Shown here: piece by piece, positions 27,286 through 38,788 of the stretch
Position numbering within the stretch: position 1 is the first letter of the stretch
How the letters are laid out: each line of letters begins with the position of its first letter
Assembly: GCF_016907085.1 (NCBI RefSeq)
Contig: NZ_JAFBBJ010000001.1
Coordinates: 3,162,001 to 3,226,000, forward strand
Length of the DNA stretch: 64,000 nucleotides
Reading direction: 5' to 3'
From: Clavibacter michiganensis
Lineage (GTDB): Bacteria > Actinomycetota > Actinomycetes > Actinomycetales > Microbacteriaceae
Made by a program: the position numbers and the translations under genes
The notes under the pieces: generated by a model
Seen by the model: only the letters and a program-made list of their open reading frames with translations
Told to the model about the DNA's origin: nothing
Database searches by the model: none

Positions 27286-28502
27286 GCGCGAGGACGCACG
27301 AGACCACGTCCACCCCGAAGGCCGCGGCCGCGGGATCCTGGGCGGGCCGCACCCGCCCCGTCCGCGCCGTCCCGTCCGAGCGCGCCGCCCGCGTCCGCCG
27401 GCTCCTGCAGGACCGCGAGCTGCTCACGGCGCTCCGCGACCCGCGCGGCTGGCCCCGCGGCATCGCCACGTGGATGACCGAGCGGGAGCACGCCACCTTC
27501 AGCTTCGCCGCGCTCCGCATCACGCTCGGCACCGTGATCCTGATGGTGCTCGTCACCTGCTTCGCCGACCGCCACTACCTGTGGGGCGTCGGATCCCGCT
27601 TCATCGACCCCGAGGCGTCCCGCCGCGGCTGGCTCCCGATCCTCACGGGCCTCTTCTCGAAGACCGACGCCACGCTCTTCGACCTGGCGTACCTCGTGCT
27701 GGTGGTGCTCGCCGCGCTGTTCACGCTGGGCTGGCGCACGCGCATCGTGACCCCGTTCCTCCTGCTCTTCTGGATCGGCCTGTCGACGAACAGCACGCTG
27801 CTCACCAACGGCGGCGACACCGTCCTGCGCCTCACGCTGTTCTTCGTGCTCTTCGCCGACCTGTCGAGGCACCTGTCGCTCGACGCGGTCCGGCGTCGCC
27901 GCGAGCGCGCGGCGGCGGAGGCCGGGATCGTGCGTCGGCGCCCGGGGCGGCATGTCGAGGCGGCCAGGACGATCGTCGACCGGATCCCGCGGCTCGTGCG
28001 CGTGCTCCTGCACAACACGGCGCTGGTGCTCTGCGCGTACCAGATCATGCTCGTGTACGTGAACTCGGCGATCCTCAAGCTGCAGGGGCCGGAGTGGCGC
28101 GACGGATCCGCGACCTACTACTCGCTCCTCATCGAGGGCTACCGGCCGTGGCCGTGGCTGAGCGACCTGGTGGCGCAGGCGAGCGTCGGCGTGGTGCTCG
28201 CGAGCTTCGTCGCGGTCGCCTTCCAGGGCCTGTTCCCGCTGCTCATCCTGTGGCGGCCGACGCGCGTCGTCGCGCTCGTGGTCATCACGGGCATGCACGT
28301 GATGATCGGGATCCTGCTGGGCCTCTGGCCGTTCTCCCTCGCGATGATCGCGCTCGACTTCCTCTTCATCCGGGACGCGACCTGGCGCGAGGGCATCGCG
28401 CTCGCCCGTCGCGTCGGCGCCGAGGCGCCGGGCCGACTGCGCGAGCTGCGCGCGCGCCGCTCCTCCCCAGCCGCGCCCGCCGAGGTCCCGGCCGAGACCT
28501 GA
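27282..28502 (+). CDS. HTTM domain membrane protein
   Basis: 406 residues with about seven to eight membrane helices. The HTTM domain (related to vitamin K-dependent gamma-carboxylase) shows FSFAALRITLGTVILMVLVTCFADRHYL, the loop around STNSTLLTNGGDTVLRLTLFF and AYQIMLVYVNSAILKLQGPEW. It starts inside the stop of the DUF5819 gene. Whether it carries carboxylase chemistry is unknown. The large surface protein just upstream is a conceivable client, but that is conjecture. Confidence 0.87.
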   Translation: MSARTHETTSTPKAAAAGSWAGRTRPVRAVPSERAARVRRLLQDRELLTALRDPRGWPRGIATWMTEREHATFSFAALRITLGTVILMVLVTCFADRHYLWGVGSRFIDPEASRRGWLPILTGLFSKTDATLFDLAYLVLVVLAALFTLGWRTRIVTPFLLLFWIGLSTNSTLLTNGGDTVLRLTLFFVLFADLSRHLSLDAVRRRRERAAAEAGIVRRRPGRHVEAARTIVDRIPRLVRVLLHNTALVLCAYQIMLVYVNSAILKLQGPEWRDGSATYYSLLIEGYRPWPWLSDLVAQASVGVVLASFVAVAFQGLFPLLILWRPTRVVALVVITGMHVMIGILLGLWPFSLAMIALDFLFIRDATWREGIALARRVGAEAPGRLRELRARRSSPAAPAEVPAET

Positions 28503-28534
28503 CGCCGGGCGGCCTGGGGGTCGGGGGTGCCCGG

Positions 28535-28540
28535 TATCCT
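28535..28540 (+). promoter_or_regulatory. -10 element TATCCT, leaderless start of dnaX
   Basis: TATCCT, then 7 nt, then the GTG at 28548. No convincing Shine-Dalgarno sequence. Confidence 0.5.
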
Positions 28541-28547
28541 GAGGCTC

Positions 28548-31019
28548 GTGGTCACCGCCCTGTATCGCCGTTATCGGCCAGAGAACTTCGCCGAGCTCAT
28601 CGGCCAGACGCAGGTGACGGATCCGCTGCGCACCGCGCTCCGCACCAACCGCGTCAACCACGCGTACCTGTTCAGCGGCCCGCGCGGCTGCGGCAAGACC
28701 ACGTCGGCCCGCATCCTCGCGCGCTGCCTCAACTGCGCCGAGGGTCCCACCGACACCCCGTGCGGCGTGTGCCCCAGCTGCGTCGAGCTCAGCCGTGACG
28801 GCAGCGGATCCCTCGACGTGGTCGAGATCGACGCCGCGAGCCACAACGGCGTCGACGACGCGCGCGACATCCGCGAGCGCGCGGTCTTCGCGCCGGCGCG
28901 CGACCGCTACAAGATCTTCATCCTCGACGAGGCGCACATGGTCACGCCGCAGGGCTTCAACGCGCTGCTGAAGATCGTGGAGGAGCCGCCGGAGCACGTG
29001 AAGTTCATCTTCGCCACCACGGAGCCCGACAAGGTCATCGGCACCATCCGGTCCCGCACGCACCACTACCCGTTCCGCCTCGTGCCGCCCGCCCAGATGC
29101 TCGACTACGTGGAGCACCTCTCCCGGGAGGAGAGCGTGCAGGTGGCGCCCGGCGTCCTCCCGCTCGTGGTGCGCGCCGGTGGCGGATCCGTGCGCGACAC
29201 CCTCTCCCTGCTCGACCAGCTCATCGCCGGCTCGGAGGACGAGAGCGTCGAGTACGAGCGCGCCGTCGCCCTGCTCGGATACACGCACGCGGCGCTGCTC
29301 GACGAGGTCATCGACGCGGTCGCCCGGCACGACGCGGCCGCCGCCTTCGCGGGGGTGGACCGGGTCATCCAGACCGGCCAGGATCCGCGCCGCTTCGTGG
29401 AGGACCTCCTCGAGCGCCTGCGCGACCTCATCATCGTGGGCGCCACCTCCATCGAGGGCGCCGCCGCCGTGCTGCGCGGCACCCCGGAGGACGAGCTCGA
29501 GCGCATGCGCGCGCAGGCCGTCGCCTTCGGCGCCGTCGAGCTGTCCCGCGCCGCGGACGTGGTCAACGCGGCCCTCACCGAGATGACGGGCGCCACCTCG
29601 CCGCGCCTCCACCTCGAGCTCCTGGTCGCGCGCGTGCTCGTGCCCGCCAGCGACGACACGCACCGTGGCGCCCTCGCCCGGGTCGAGCGCCTCGAGCGCC
29701 GGGTCGGCGTCGCCGATGCGGCGGCGGATCCGGTGCCCGTCGCGTCGGCGCCCGCCGCCGCTCCTCCCGTCGCGGCGGCTCCCGACCCCTCACCCGCCGC
29801 TGCTCCCGGGGCCGCCGCCCCGGCGCCGACCCCGGTCGCCGCCCCCGCTCCTGCCGCCGATCCCGTCCCCACCTCCGCGTCTCCCGCGCCGGAGACGCCG
29901 GCCGCCCCGGCGCCGTCCCCGGAGAGCACCGCATCGGCCCCGCCCGCGGCGTCCCCCGCGGCGCCCGTGGCTCCCGCGACGACGCCCGTCGGGCCGGTCA
30001 CCTTCGAGCAGCTCCGCGACTCCTGGCCGTCGATCGTCGAGGCGGTCGAGAAGGCCAAGCGCAGCGCCTGGCTCGTCGCCGTCACGGCCACGCCGCGCGC
30101 CCTCGCGGACGACGTGCTCACGCTGTCCTTCATCAGCGCGAACGACGCGGAGAAGTTCAAGGAGCGCGGCGCCCCGGGCCAGGGCGTCAGCGACATCCTG
30201 CGCTCCGCCATCCTCGACGTGCTCGGAATCCGCGTGAAGTTCATCGCCCGCGTCGAACCGCACGGCGGGACCACGGCTCCCACCGGCCCCGCAGCACCGA
30301 CCGGCGGCGGATCCACGTCGCCGGCGTCCGACGCCCCCCGGCCCGCGGGATCCGCCTCCGCCTCGGCCGGTACGCGCCCGCAGGGCGGGACCGCCGCCGC
30401 GTCACCTGCCGCGGCCACTCCTCCTGCCGCGTCGTCGACCCCGGCCGCGACGTCGTCGACCCCGCCCGCGACGTCGGCGCCACGAGCGAAGACCACCCCG
30501 CCCGGGGGCGGCTGGGCGACCGTGGCGATCCCGACCTCCGATCCCGGCGCATCCGAGGCGCCCCCGGTCCGGGCGCCCGCCTCCCGCCCCGAGCGCGCCG
30601 CCACCCCGGCCCCCGCGACCGTGCCGCCAGCACAGGCAGCCGCCGCCCCCAGCGCGCCGCCCCGCGGACCCGCGGCCGTCCCGGACGCCCACGTGCCGGA
30701 CTTCGAGGAGCCCGAGCCCGACGAGTTCGGCCCCGCCGAGCCGGGCTGGGCCACGAGCGGCGCGTCCCCGGACTCGGCCGCGCCGGTCGCCCGATCCGTC
30801 CCCGCGCAGCAGGCGCCCACCGCGGCGACCGGATCCGCGTCCCGGCCGGAGCCGACCCCCGCCGGTACGAAGGCCGCGCCCGCCGCCGCCCCGTCATCCG
30901 CCGCTCCCCAGCGCTACGGCGAGTCCGTCGTCCGCGAGATCCTGCAGGCGAGCTTCATCGAGGAGAAGCCCGTCGAGCGCAAGGCCCGCCCCACCATCCG
31001 CCCCACAGGTCAGGACTAG
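28548..31019 (+). CDS. dnaX: DNA polymerase III subunit gamma/tau
   Basis: 823 residues. Clamp-loader ATPase of the replicase. Walker A is GPRGCGKTT with Lys50, the zinc ribbon is CLNCAEGPTDTPCGVCPSC, Walker B is KIFILDEAHM, and the sensor region is NALLKIVEEPPEHVKFIFATTE. Two long Pro/Ala-rich low-complexity stretches (about residues 395-480 and 570-790) surround a conserved tau domain at about 483-570. The GTG at 28548 is chosen over an ATG 21 bases earlier, which lies upstream of the -10 element. recR follows after 6 bases; the ybaB gene often found between them is absent here. Confidence 0.95.
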   Translation: MVTALYRRYRPENFAELIGQTQVTDPLRTALRTNRVNHAYLFSGPRGCGKTTSARILARCLNCAEGPTDTPCGVCPSCVELSRDGSGSLDVVEIDAASHNGVDDARDIRERAVFAPARDRYKIFILDEAHMVTPQGFNALLKIVEEPPEHVKFIFATTEPDKVIGTIRSRTHHYPFRLVPPAQMLDYVEHLSREESVQVAPGVLPLVVRAGGGSVRDTLSLLDQLIAGSEDESVEYERAVALLGYTHAALLDEVIDAVARHDAAAAFAGVDRVIQTGQDPRRFVEDLLERLRDLIIVGATSIEGAAAVLRGTPEDELERMRAQAVAFGAVELSRAADVVNAALTEMTGATSPRLHLELLVARVLVPASDDTHRGALARVERLERRVGVADAAADPVPVASAPAAAPPVAAAPDPSPAAAPGAAAPAPTPVAAPAPAADPVPTSASPAPETPAAPAPSPESTASAPPAASPAAPVAPATTPVGPVTFEQLRDSWPSIVEAVEKAKRSAWLVAVTATPRALADDVLTLSFISANDAEKFKERGAPGQGVSDILRSAILDVLGIRVKFIARVEPHGGTTAPTGPAAPTGGGSTSPASDAPRPAGSASASAGTRPQGGTAAASPAAATPPAASSTPAATSSTPPATSAPRAKTTPPGGGWATVAIPTSDPGASEAPPVRAPASRPERAATPAPATVPPAQAAAAPSAPPRGPAAVPDAHVPDFEEPEPDEFGPAEPGWATSGASPDSAAPVARSVPAQQAPTAATGSASRPEPTPAGTKAAPAAAPSSAAPQRYGESVVREILQASFIEEKPVERKARPTIRPTGQD

Positions 31020-31025
31020 CGCCGC

Positions 31026-31625
31026 ATGTACGAGGGAATCGTCCAGGAGCTCATCGACGAGCTCGGCCGCCTGCCGGGCATCGGCCCGAAGTCCGCCCAG
31101 CGCATCGCGTTCCACATCCTCCAGACCGAGACGTTCGACGTCTCGCGCCTGGCCGAGGTGCTCACGGTGGTCCGCGACAAGGTGCGCTTCTGCGCCATCT
31201 GCGGCAACGTCAGCGAGGAGGAGACCTGCGGCATCTGCCGGGATCCCCGCCGCAGCCCCGCCACCATCTGCGTGGTCGAGGAGGCCAAGGACGTCGTCGC
31301 CATCGAGCGCACGCGCGAGTTCCGCGGGCTCTACCATGTCCTCGGCGGGGCCATCAGCCCCATCGACGGCATCGGGCCGGACGACCTCCGCATCCGACAG
31401 CTCATGCAGCGCCTCGCCGACGCCACGGTCACCGAGGTCATCATCGCCACCGACCCGAACCTGGAGGGCGAGGCGACCGCCACCTACCTCTCGCGGCTGC
31501 TCTCCACCTTCGACATCCGCGTCACGCGCCTCGCCTCCGGCCTCCCCGTCGGCGGCGACCTCGAGTACGCCGACGAGGTCACCCTCGGCCGCGCCTTCGA
31601 GGGCCGGCGCCTCGTGGGGGAGTGA
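31026..31625 (+). CDS. recR: Recombination protein RecR
   Basis: 199 residues, the usual length. Part of RecFOR, which loads RecA at gaps. N-terminal helix-hairpin-helix ([21 protein letters not shown]), C4 zinc finger with [16 protein letters not shown], and TOPRIM domain ([29 protein letters not shown]). It sits 6 bases after dnaX and is probably co-transcribed with it. Confidence 0.97.
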   Translation: MYEGIVQELIDELGRLPGIGPKSAQRIAFHILQTETFDVSRLAEVLTVVRDKVRFCAICGNVSEEETCGICRDPRRSPATICVVEEAKDVVAIERTREFRGLYHVLGGAISPIDGIGPDDLRIRQLMQRLADATVTEVIIATDPNLEGEATATYLSRLLSTFDIRVTRLASGLPVGGDLEYADEVTLGRAFEGRRLVGE

Positions 31626-31684
31626 CCCGCCGACGGACCAGCCGGCGCACCCCGTCACACGGCGGGACCGCAGATCGCCCCGCC

Positions 31685-31690
31685 CTACAA
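31685..31690 (+). promoter_or_regulatory. -10 element TACAAT of the lysC operon
   Basis: TACAAT is 46 bases before the lysC start, giving a leader of about 40 nt that carries AGGAG. No good -35 is evident. Confidence 0.5.
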
Positions 31691-31736
31691 TCGTGAACCG
31701 GGCCTCCCGCGCCCACCCGAACCCCAGGAGTCGCCC

Positions 31737-34159
<2,423 letters not shown>

Positions 34160-34234
34160 TCCCTCCCCATCAGCGCTCGTGAGGGTGCCCGTACCACCGC
34201 GCGCGGCCCCCGAGGGGGCCAGGAGGACCGGGCG

Positions 34235-34240
34235 TACACT
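34235..34240 (+). promoter_or_regulatory. -10 element TACACT, leaderless start of mqo
   Basis: TACACT, then 6 nt, then the GTG at 34247. An AGGAGG string 10 bases further up lies outside the predicted transcript. Confidence 0.55.
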
Positions 34241-34246
34241 GATCCG

Positions 34247-35725
34247 GTGACTGATACAGCGGAACCGGTAGACGTCGTCCTCGTTGGCGGGGGCATCATG
34301 AGCGCGACGCTCGGCACCCTCATCAAGCAGCTCGAACCCGACTGGACCATCCAGATCTTCGAGCGCCTCGGCGAGGTGGCCATGGAGTCGAGCAACCCGT
34401 GGAACAACGCGGGGACGGGCCACGCCGCCCTCTGCGAGCTGAACTACACGCCGGAGAAGGACGGGAAGATCGAGATCGGGTCCGCGACCCGCATCAACGA
34501 GCAGTTCCAGCTCTCCCGCCAGTTCTGGGCGCACCTCGTCACGGCGGGCGCCGTGCCGGAGCCCAAGGAGTTCATCAACCCCACCCCGCACATGACGTTC
34601 GTCCGCGGCAAGGAGAACGCCGAGTACCTGCGGCGCCGCTTCGACGCCCTGCGCGCCCACCCCCTCTTCGAGGCCATGGAGTACTCGGAGGACCCCGCGG
34701 TCATCCACTCCTGGGCCCCGCTCCTCGTGCTGCAGCGCGAGAAGGACGAGGTCATCGCGGCCACGCGCTTCGAGGGCGGCACCGACGTCGACTTCGGCGC
34801 TCTGACCAACAAGCTCATCGACTACCTGACGGAGCACGGCGCGGCCCTGCACCTCAACCACGAGGTCCGCGGCCTCTCGCAGAACCCCGACGGCAGCTGG
34901 CACCTCCGCATCCGCAACGACGTGGGACGCTCGACCGTGGAGGTGGACGCGAAGTTCGTCTTCATCGGCGCGGGCGGCGGAGCGCTGCCCCTCCTGCAGA
35001 AGTCGGGCATCCCCGAGATCAAGGGCTTCGGCGGGTTCCCCATCAGCGGCGAGTGGTTCCGCACGGACGACCCCGAGATCGTCGCGAAGCACCGCGCGAA
35101 GGTCTACGGCAAGGCCGCCATCGGGTCGCCGCCCATGTCCGTGCCGCACCTCGACACGCGCGTGGTGGGGGGCGAGACCTCGCTGCTCTTCGGGCCCTAC
35201 GCCGGCTTCAGCCCGCGCTTCCTGAAGAAGGGCTCGCTGCTCGACCTGTTCGCGTCGATCCGCCCGCACAACATCATCCCGATGCTCGCGGTCGCCAAGG
35301 ACAACCTGAGCCTCATCAAGTACCTCGTCAGCCAGCTCATCGCCTCCAAGGAGACGAAGTTCGACGCGCTCCGCGAGTTCATGCCCACGGCCGACCCCAA
35401 GGACTGGTACCAGGTCACGGCCGGCCAGCGCGTCCAGGTCATGAAGAAGGACGCGGAGAAGGGCGGCGTGCTGCAGTTCGGCACCGAGGTCGTCGCGGCG
35501 GCCGACGGCAGCATCGCGGGCCTGCTCGGCGCATCGCCCGGGGCGTCCACGGCGGTCCCGATCATGCTCGACGTCCTCGAGCGCTGCTTCCCCGACCGCA
35601 TCGCCGGGTGGAAGAAGCCCCTCACGCGCATGATCCCGAACTACGGCACCCTCGTCGCCTCGGACCCCAAGAAGACGCCGAAGATCATCCAGGAGACCGC
35701 CGAGGTCCTCGAGCTCCAGCACTGA
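34247..35725 (+). CDS. mqo: Malate:quinone oxidoreductase
   Basis: 492 residues. Peripheral membrane FAD enzyme that oxidises malate to oxaloacetate and passes electrons to quinone. FAD-binding start [18 protein letters not shown], the family signature [23 protein letters not shown], and [11 protein letters not shown] are present. The start is supported by the -10 spacing. No malate dehydrogenase is nearby. Confidence 0.97.
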   Translation: MTDTAEPVDVVLVGGGIMSATLGTLIKQLEPDWTIQIFERLGEVAMESSNPWNNAGTGHAALCELNYTPEKDGKIEIGSATRINEQFQLSRQFWAHLVTAGAVPEPKEFINPTPHMTFVRGKENAEYLRRRFDALRAHPLFEAMEYSEDPAVIHSWAPLLVLQREKDEVIAATRFEGGTDVDFGALTNKLIDYLTEHGAALHLNHEVRGLSQNPDGSWHLRIRNDVGRSTVEVDAKFVFIGAGGGALPLLQKSGIPEIKGFGGFPISGEWFRTDDPEIVAKHRAKVYGKAAIGSPPMSVPHLDTRVVGGETSLLFGPYAGFSPRFLKKGSLLDLFASIRPHNIIPMLAVAKDNLSLIKYLVSQLIASKETKFDALREFMPTADPKDWYQVTAGQRVQVMKKDAEKGGVLQFGTEVVAAADGSIAGLLGASPGASTAVPIMLDVLERCFPDRIAGWKKPLTRMIPNYGTLVASDPKKTPKIIQETAEVLELQH

Positions 35726-35770
35726 CGGGACGGGCGGGCGCGGGACCGCGTCCGCCCGTTCGCTTCCCGT

Positions 35771-35786
35771 TCGAATGTGTGTTCGA
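35771..35786. promoter_or_regulatory. LexA (SOS) box candidate
   Basis: TCGAAT-GTGT-GTTCGA matches the actinobacterial LexA operator TCGAAC-N4-GTTCGA with one change. It lies 8 bases before the radical-SAM start at 35795, a repressing position. Confidence 0.7.
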
Positions 35787-35794
35787 ATGAGCGC

Positions 35795-36979
35795 ATGAGA
35801 TGGAGCGCGCAGAGGCTGTCCGACGCGAGCGAGGACGCGCTCCCCGGGCTCGCCCGCCTGAGCAACCTCGTGCAGAGCGTCCGGACCCCCGAGTTCCAGG
35901 GGGTCACGTTCCACGAGGTGCTGGCGAAGTCGGCCCTCAACCGCGTGCCGGGGGAGTCGAAGGTCATGCCGTACGGCTGGACCATCAATCCCTACCGCGG
36001 CTGCACGCACGCCTGCGTCTACTGTTTCGCGCGCCCGACGCACGAGTACCTCGACCTGGACGGGGGCCGCGACTTCGACGACCAGATCGTCGTCAAGGTC
36101 AACGTCGCCGAGGTGCTGGCCCGCGAGCTCGCGAAGCCCACGTGGACGCACGACGCCGTGGCGCTCGGGACGAACACCGACCCCTACCAGCGGGCCGAGG
36201 GACGCTACGCGCTCATGCCCGGCATCATCGCGGCGCTCGCCTCGTCGGGCACCCCGCTGTCCATCCTCACGAAGGGCACGCTCCTGCGCCGCGACCTCCC
36301 GCTGCTCCAGGAGGCGTCGGCGTCGGTGCCGGTGGACCTCGCGATGAGCATCGCCGTGCTCGACGACGACCTGCAGCAGTCGGTGGAGCCGGGCACGCCC
36401 ACGACCGCGGCGCGCCTCGCGACCGTCACGGCCATCCGCGAGGCGGGCCTCGACTGCACCGTGTTCATGATGCCGATCCTGCCGATGCTCACGGACTCCG
36501 TGGAGCACCTCGATCACGCGCTCACCCGCATCCGTGCGGCCGGCGGCACGCGCGTCCTCTACTCCGCGCTCTACCTCAAGCCCGGCGTCAAGGAGTGGTA
36601 CCTCCAGTGGCTGGAGCGCGAGCGCCCGGATCTCGTGGGCCGCTACCTCGACCTCTACGCGCGCGGTGCGTACGCGCCGCAGGCGTACCGGTCGTGGCTG
36701 AAGGCGCGCATGGATCCGCTGGTCCGGCGCCACGGGCTCGGCGGCGGGCGGGTGGATCCGCGCACCGGCGGGGTGCTGTCCCGTGCCGACCTGCCCGGCA
36801 TCCAGGGCGCCATCGCTCCGGTCGGCGGCCGACCGCGTCCCGGCTGGAGCCAGGAGGGCGCGGACAGCCGCGCCACGACGGCTCGCGGACGCGGCAGCTG
36901 GACCCAGGCACCGGCACCGGGCCCGCTCGTCGCGGCGGCGCTGCCGGCCGCCACCGCGACGCAGGCCACGCTGTTCTGA
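35795..36979 (+). CDS. Rv2578c-family radical SAM protein, probably SOS-controlled
   Basis: 394 residues. The radical-SAM cluster motif is C-T-H-A-C-V-Y-C (CxxxCxxC), just after YGWTINPYRG, which is the signature of the Rv2578c/SplB-like family. A SAM-binding barrel follows to about residue 300, then a Gly/Pro/Ala-rich tail of about 70 residues. Start 35795 is chosen because an upstream ATG at 35777 falls inside the LexA box. The reaction is unknown. The promoter suggests a role in DNA damage, possibly repair of a photoproduct or modified base; that is inference. Confidence 0.88.
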   Translation: MRWSAQRLSDASEDALPGLARLSNLVQSVRTPEFQGVTFHEVLAKSALNRVPGESKVMPYGWTINPYRGCTHACVYCFARPTHEYLDLDGGRDFDDQIVVKVNVAEVLARELAKPTWTHDAVALGTNTDPYQRAEGRYALMPGIIAALASSGTPLSILTKGTLLRRDLPLLQEASASVPVDLAMSIAVLDDDLQQSVEPGTPTTAARLATVTAIREAGLDCTVFMMPILPMLTDSVEHLDHALTRIRAAGGTRVLYSALYLKPGVKEWYLQWLERERPDLVGRYLDLYARGAYAPQAYRSWLKARMDPLVRRHGLGGGRVDPRTGGVLSRADLPGIQGAIAPVGGRPRPGWSQEGADSRATTARGRGSWTQAPAPGPLVAAALPAATATQATLF

Positions 36980-37036
36980 CGCGGGCGCGGGGTGTCCGCC
37001 CACGCCCCCGCATGCCGCCCGGGCGCGCCCCCTGGC

Positions 37037-37042
37037 TAAGGT
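37037..37042 (+). promoter_or_regulatory. -10 element TAAGGT, leaderless start
   Basis: TAAGGT, then 6 nt, then the ATG at 37049. Confidence 0.5.
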
Positions 37043-37048
37043 TCTGAC

Positions 37049-37747
37049 ATGACCACCCTGCGTGACCCCGGGGCGGGCACGCGCGACGCCTCCGGGCGGT
37101 CGTCGCCGCAGCCCGTGCGGGTCGGCGTGCTCATGGGGCACGAGCCCGCGTTGGACGAGGTCTGCGCGATCCTCCGCCGCCGGGCACCCGAGATCGACGT
37201 CGTGGTGAGCACGACCGGGTGGCTCCAGCTGGTGCGCTCGCCGCGATTCCCGACGGACGTCGTGGTCGTCGATTACGACCTCGCCGACGCCGTCAGCCTC
37301 GAGGGGCGCATCCGCTCCTGCCGTGCGGCGGGGGCGGCCGTCGTGGTCCTGTCGCGGTCGGGCGCCGAGGAGGTCCGTCGCCGCGTGGTCGACGCGGGGG
37401 CCGCGGCTCTGCTGACCGGGCCCGTGCCCGCGGGGGACATCGTCGCCGCGGTGCGCGCGGTCGCCGCGGGAGCCCGATCCGGGCAGCGGCGCGAGGACGG
37501 GGCGTCGGGCGAGGGCGGCGTGCGCGGATTCGCGAGCCCGCGCCTCAGCCAGGGCGAGGAGCAGGCCCTCCGCCTCTACGTGACCGGTCGGTCGACGCAG
37601 GCGGTCGCCGCGGCCATGAACGTCCAGTACGAGACCGCGAAGACCTACCTCCGCCGCGTCCGCGCGAAGTACCGCCTCGTCGGGAGGATCGCCGGTCGCC
37701 GAGCCGACCTGATCGATCGCGCCACCGAGGACGGCTACCTTCGGTAG
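37049..37747 (+). CDS. Orphan response regulator-like protein with LuxR-type helix-turn-helix
   Basis: 232 residues. The N-terminal half resembles a receiver domain (VRVGVLMGHEPALDEVCAIL, with a possible phospho-acceptor Asp in VVVVDYDLAD). The C-terminal helix-turn-helix is LSQGEEQALRLYVTGRSTQAVAAAMNVQYETAKTYLRRVRAKY. The acidic pocket at the N terminus is poorly conserved, so phosphorylation is uncertain. No histidine kinase is adjacent. The stop abuts the tdk ATG, so tdk is probably in the same transcript. Confidence 0.85.
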   Translation: MTTLRDPGAGTRDASGRSSPQPVRVGVLMGHEPALDEVCAILRRRAPEIDVVVSTTGWLQLVRSPRFPTDVVVVDYDLADAVSLEGRIRSCRAAGAAVVVLSRSGAEEVRRRVVDAGAAALLTGPVPAGDIVAAVRAVAAGARSGQRREDGASGEGGVRGFASPRLSQGEEQALRLYVTGRSTQAVAAAMNVQYETAKTYLRRVRAKYRLVGRIAGRRADLIDRATEDGYLR

Positions 37748-38422
37748 ATGGCCAAGCTCTACTTCCGTTTCGGCGCGATGAACAGCGGCAAGAGCACCTC
37801 GATGCTCCAGGCCGCCTACAACTACGAGGAGCGCGGGCAGCACGTGCTGCTCACGAAGCCCGTGATCGACACCAAGGGCGACCGCGACATCGTGTCGCGC
37901 CTCGGCGTCCGTCGCCCGGTGGACTTCCTGCTCGAGCCGGACGCGGACGTCTGGCAGGAGTTCGGGATCCACCGCGAGCGGGTGCTGCAGGAGAAGGGCG
38001 GCCCGACGGCATGCCTCCTCGTCGACGAGGCGCAGTTCCTCCGCGAGTCGCAGGTGGACGACCTGCTGCGCATCGCGATCCTGCAGGACGTGCCGGTGAT
38101 CGCCTACGGGATCCGCACCGACTTCCAGACGGTGGCGTTCCCCGGGAGCCGGCGGCTGTTGGAGATCGCGCACAGCCTCGAGGAGATGAAGACGATCTGC
38201 CGCTGTGGGCGCAAGGCCGTATTCAACGCGCGCCAGGTCGGCGAGCGGTTCATCTTCGCGGGCGACCAGGTCGCGATCGACGGCGAGGACGTCACGTACA
38301 TGTCGCTCTGCGGCGCCTGCTACCTCGCGGAGAGCGGGGGAGTGCTGACGAGCGGCCGGCCCGTCGAGGCGAGCGCGTCGGCGTTCGGGTATCCCGCGGG
38401 TCCGGACGCCGACTTCGCCTGA
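37748..38422 (+). CDS. tdk: Thymidine kinase
   Basis: 224 residues, type II thymidine kinase for salvage of thymidine. P-loop GAMNSGKST with Lys15, the DEAQFL motif for catalytic Glu, and a structural zinc site with CRCGRKA and CGACY cysteines. Starts immediately after the response-regulator stop. Confidence 0.96.
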   Translation: MAKLYFRFGAMNSGKSTSMLQAAYNYEERGQHVLLTKPVIDTKGDRDIVSRLGVRRPVDFLLEPDADVWQEFGIHRERVLQEKGGPTACLLVDEAQFLRESQVDDLLRIAILQDVPVIAYGIRTDFQTVAFPGSRRLLEIAHSLEEMKTICRCGRKAVFNARQVGERFIFAGDQVAIDGEDVTYMSLCGACYLAESGGVLTSGRPVEASASAFGYPAGPDADFA

Positions 38423-38788
38423 TCCGGTGATCCGCACCGCGCGCTCGGCGGCGCGGGTCGTCAGTCCCGCAGGTGGCGGAGGCCGCAGGCGGTGAGCGCC
38501 CCCGTGATCAGCAGGGTGGCGAGCGGGATCAGGGCGGCGCAGACGTCGGGCATGGGCGTGCGGACCTCGTCTCCGAGTGAGGGGCAGGCGGTGCGCGTCG
38601 GGGGGCGGGGGCGCTCGGACCGGCATCCACGCTAGACCGACCGTCCCACCATGGGGCAGCCCCAGAAGCTGGGGCGCCATCCGCAGGGCGTCATTCCCGG
38701 ATCTGGGGAACCGGAGCGGGTCCGCGCCTGTGGGAGCATGGGGCTCGGGCGCCGCTGGGGGGCGCTCCATCGACGAGGGGGATCGCCT
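38423..38788. other. Intergenic region between tdk and the tyrosine kinase gene
   Basis: About 365 bases. It holds a possible small minus-strand membrane peptide (38461-38553), a TAGCGT-like element at about 38630 on the minus strand, and the GAGGGGG ribosome site of the next gene. No terminator was recognised for tdk. Confidence 0.4.
38461..38553 (-). CDS. Possible 30-residue membrane peptide
   Basis: ATG at 38553 to TGA at 38461. The middle is a single hydrophobic stretch (CAALIPLATLLITGALTA) with a basic end, as in small membrane peptides. No clear ribosome-binding site. Its position in an otherwise empty region and its hydrophobicity are the only support. The CG after the helix could suggest a lipobox, but the peptide is too short for that. 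Confidence 0.25.
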   Translation of the reverse strand: MPDVCAALIPLATLLITGALTACGLRHLRD

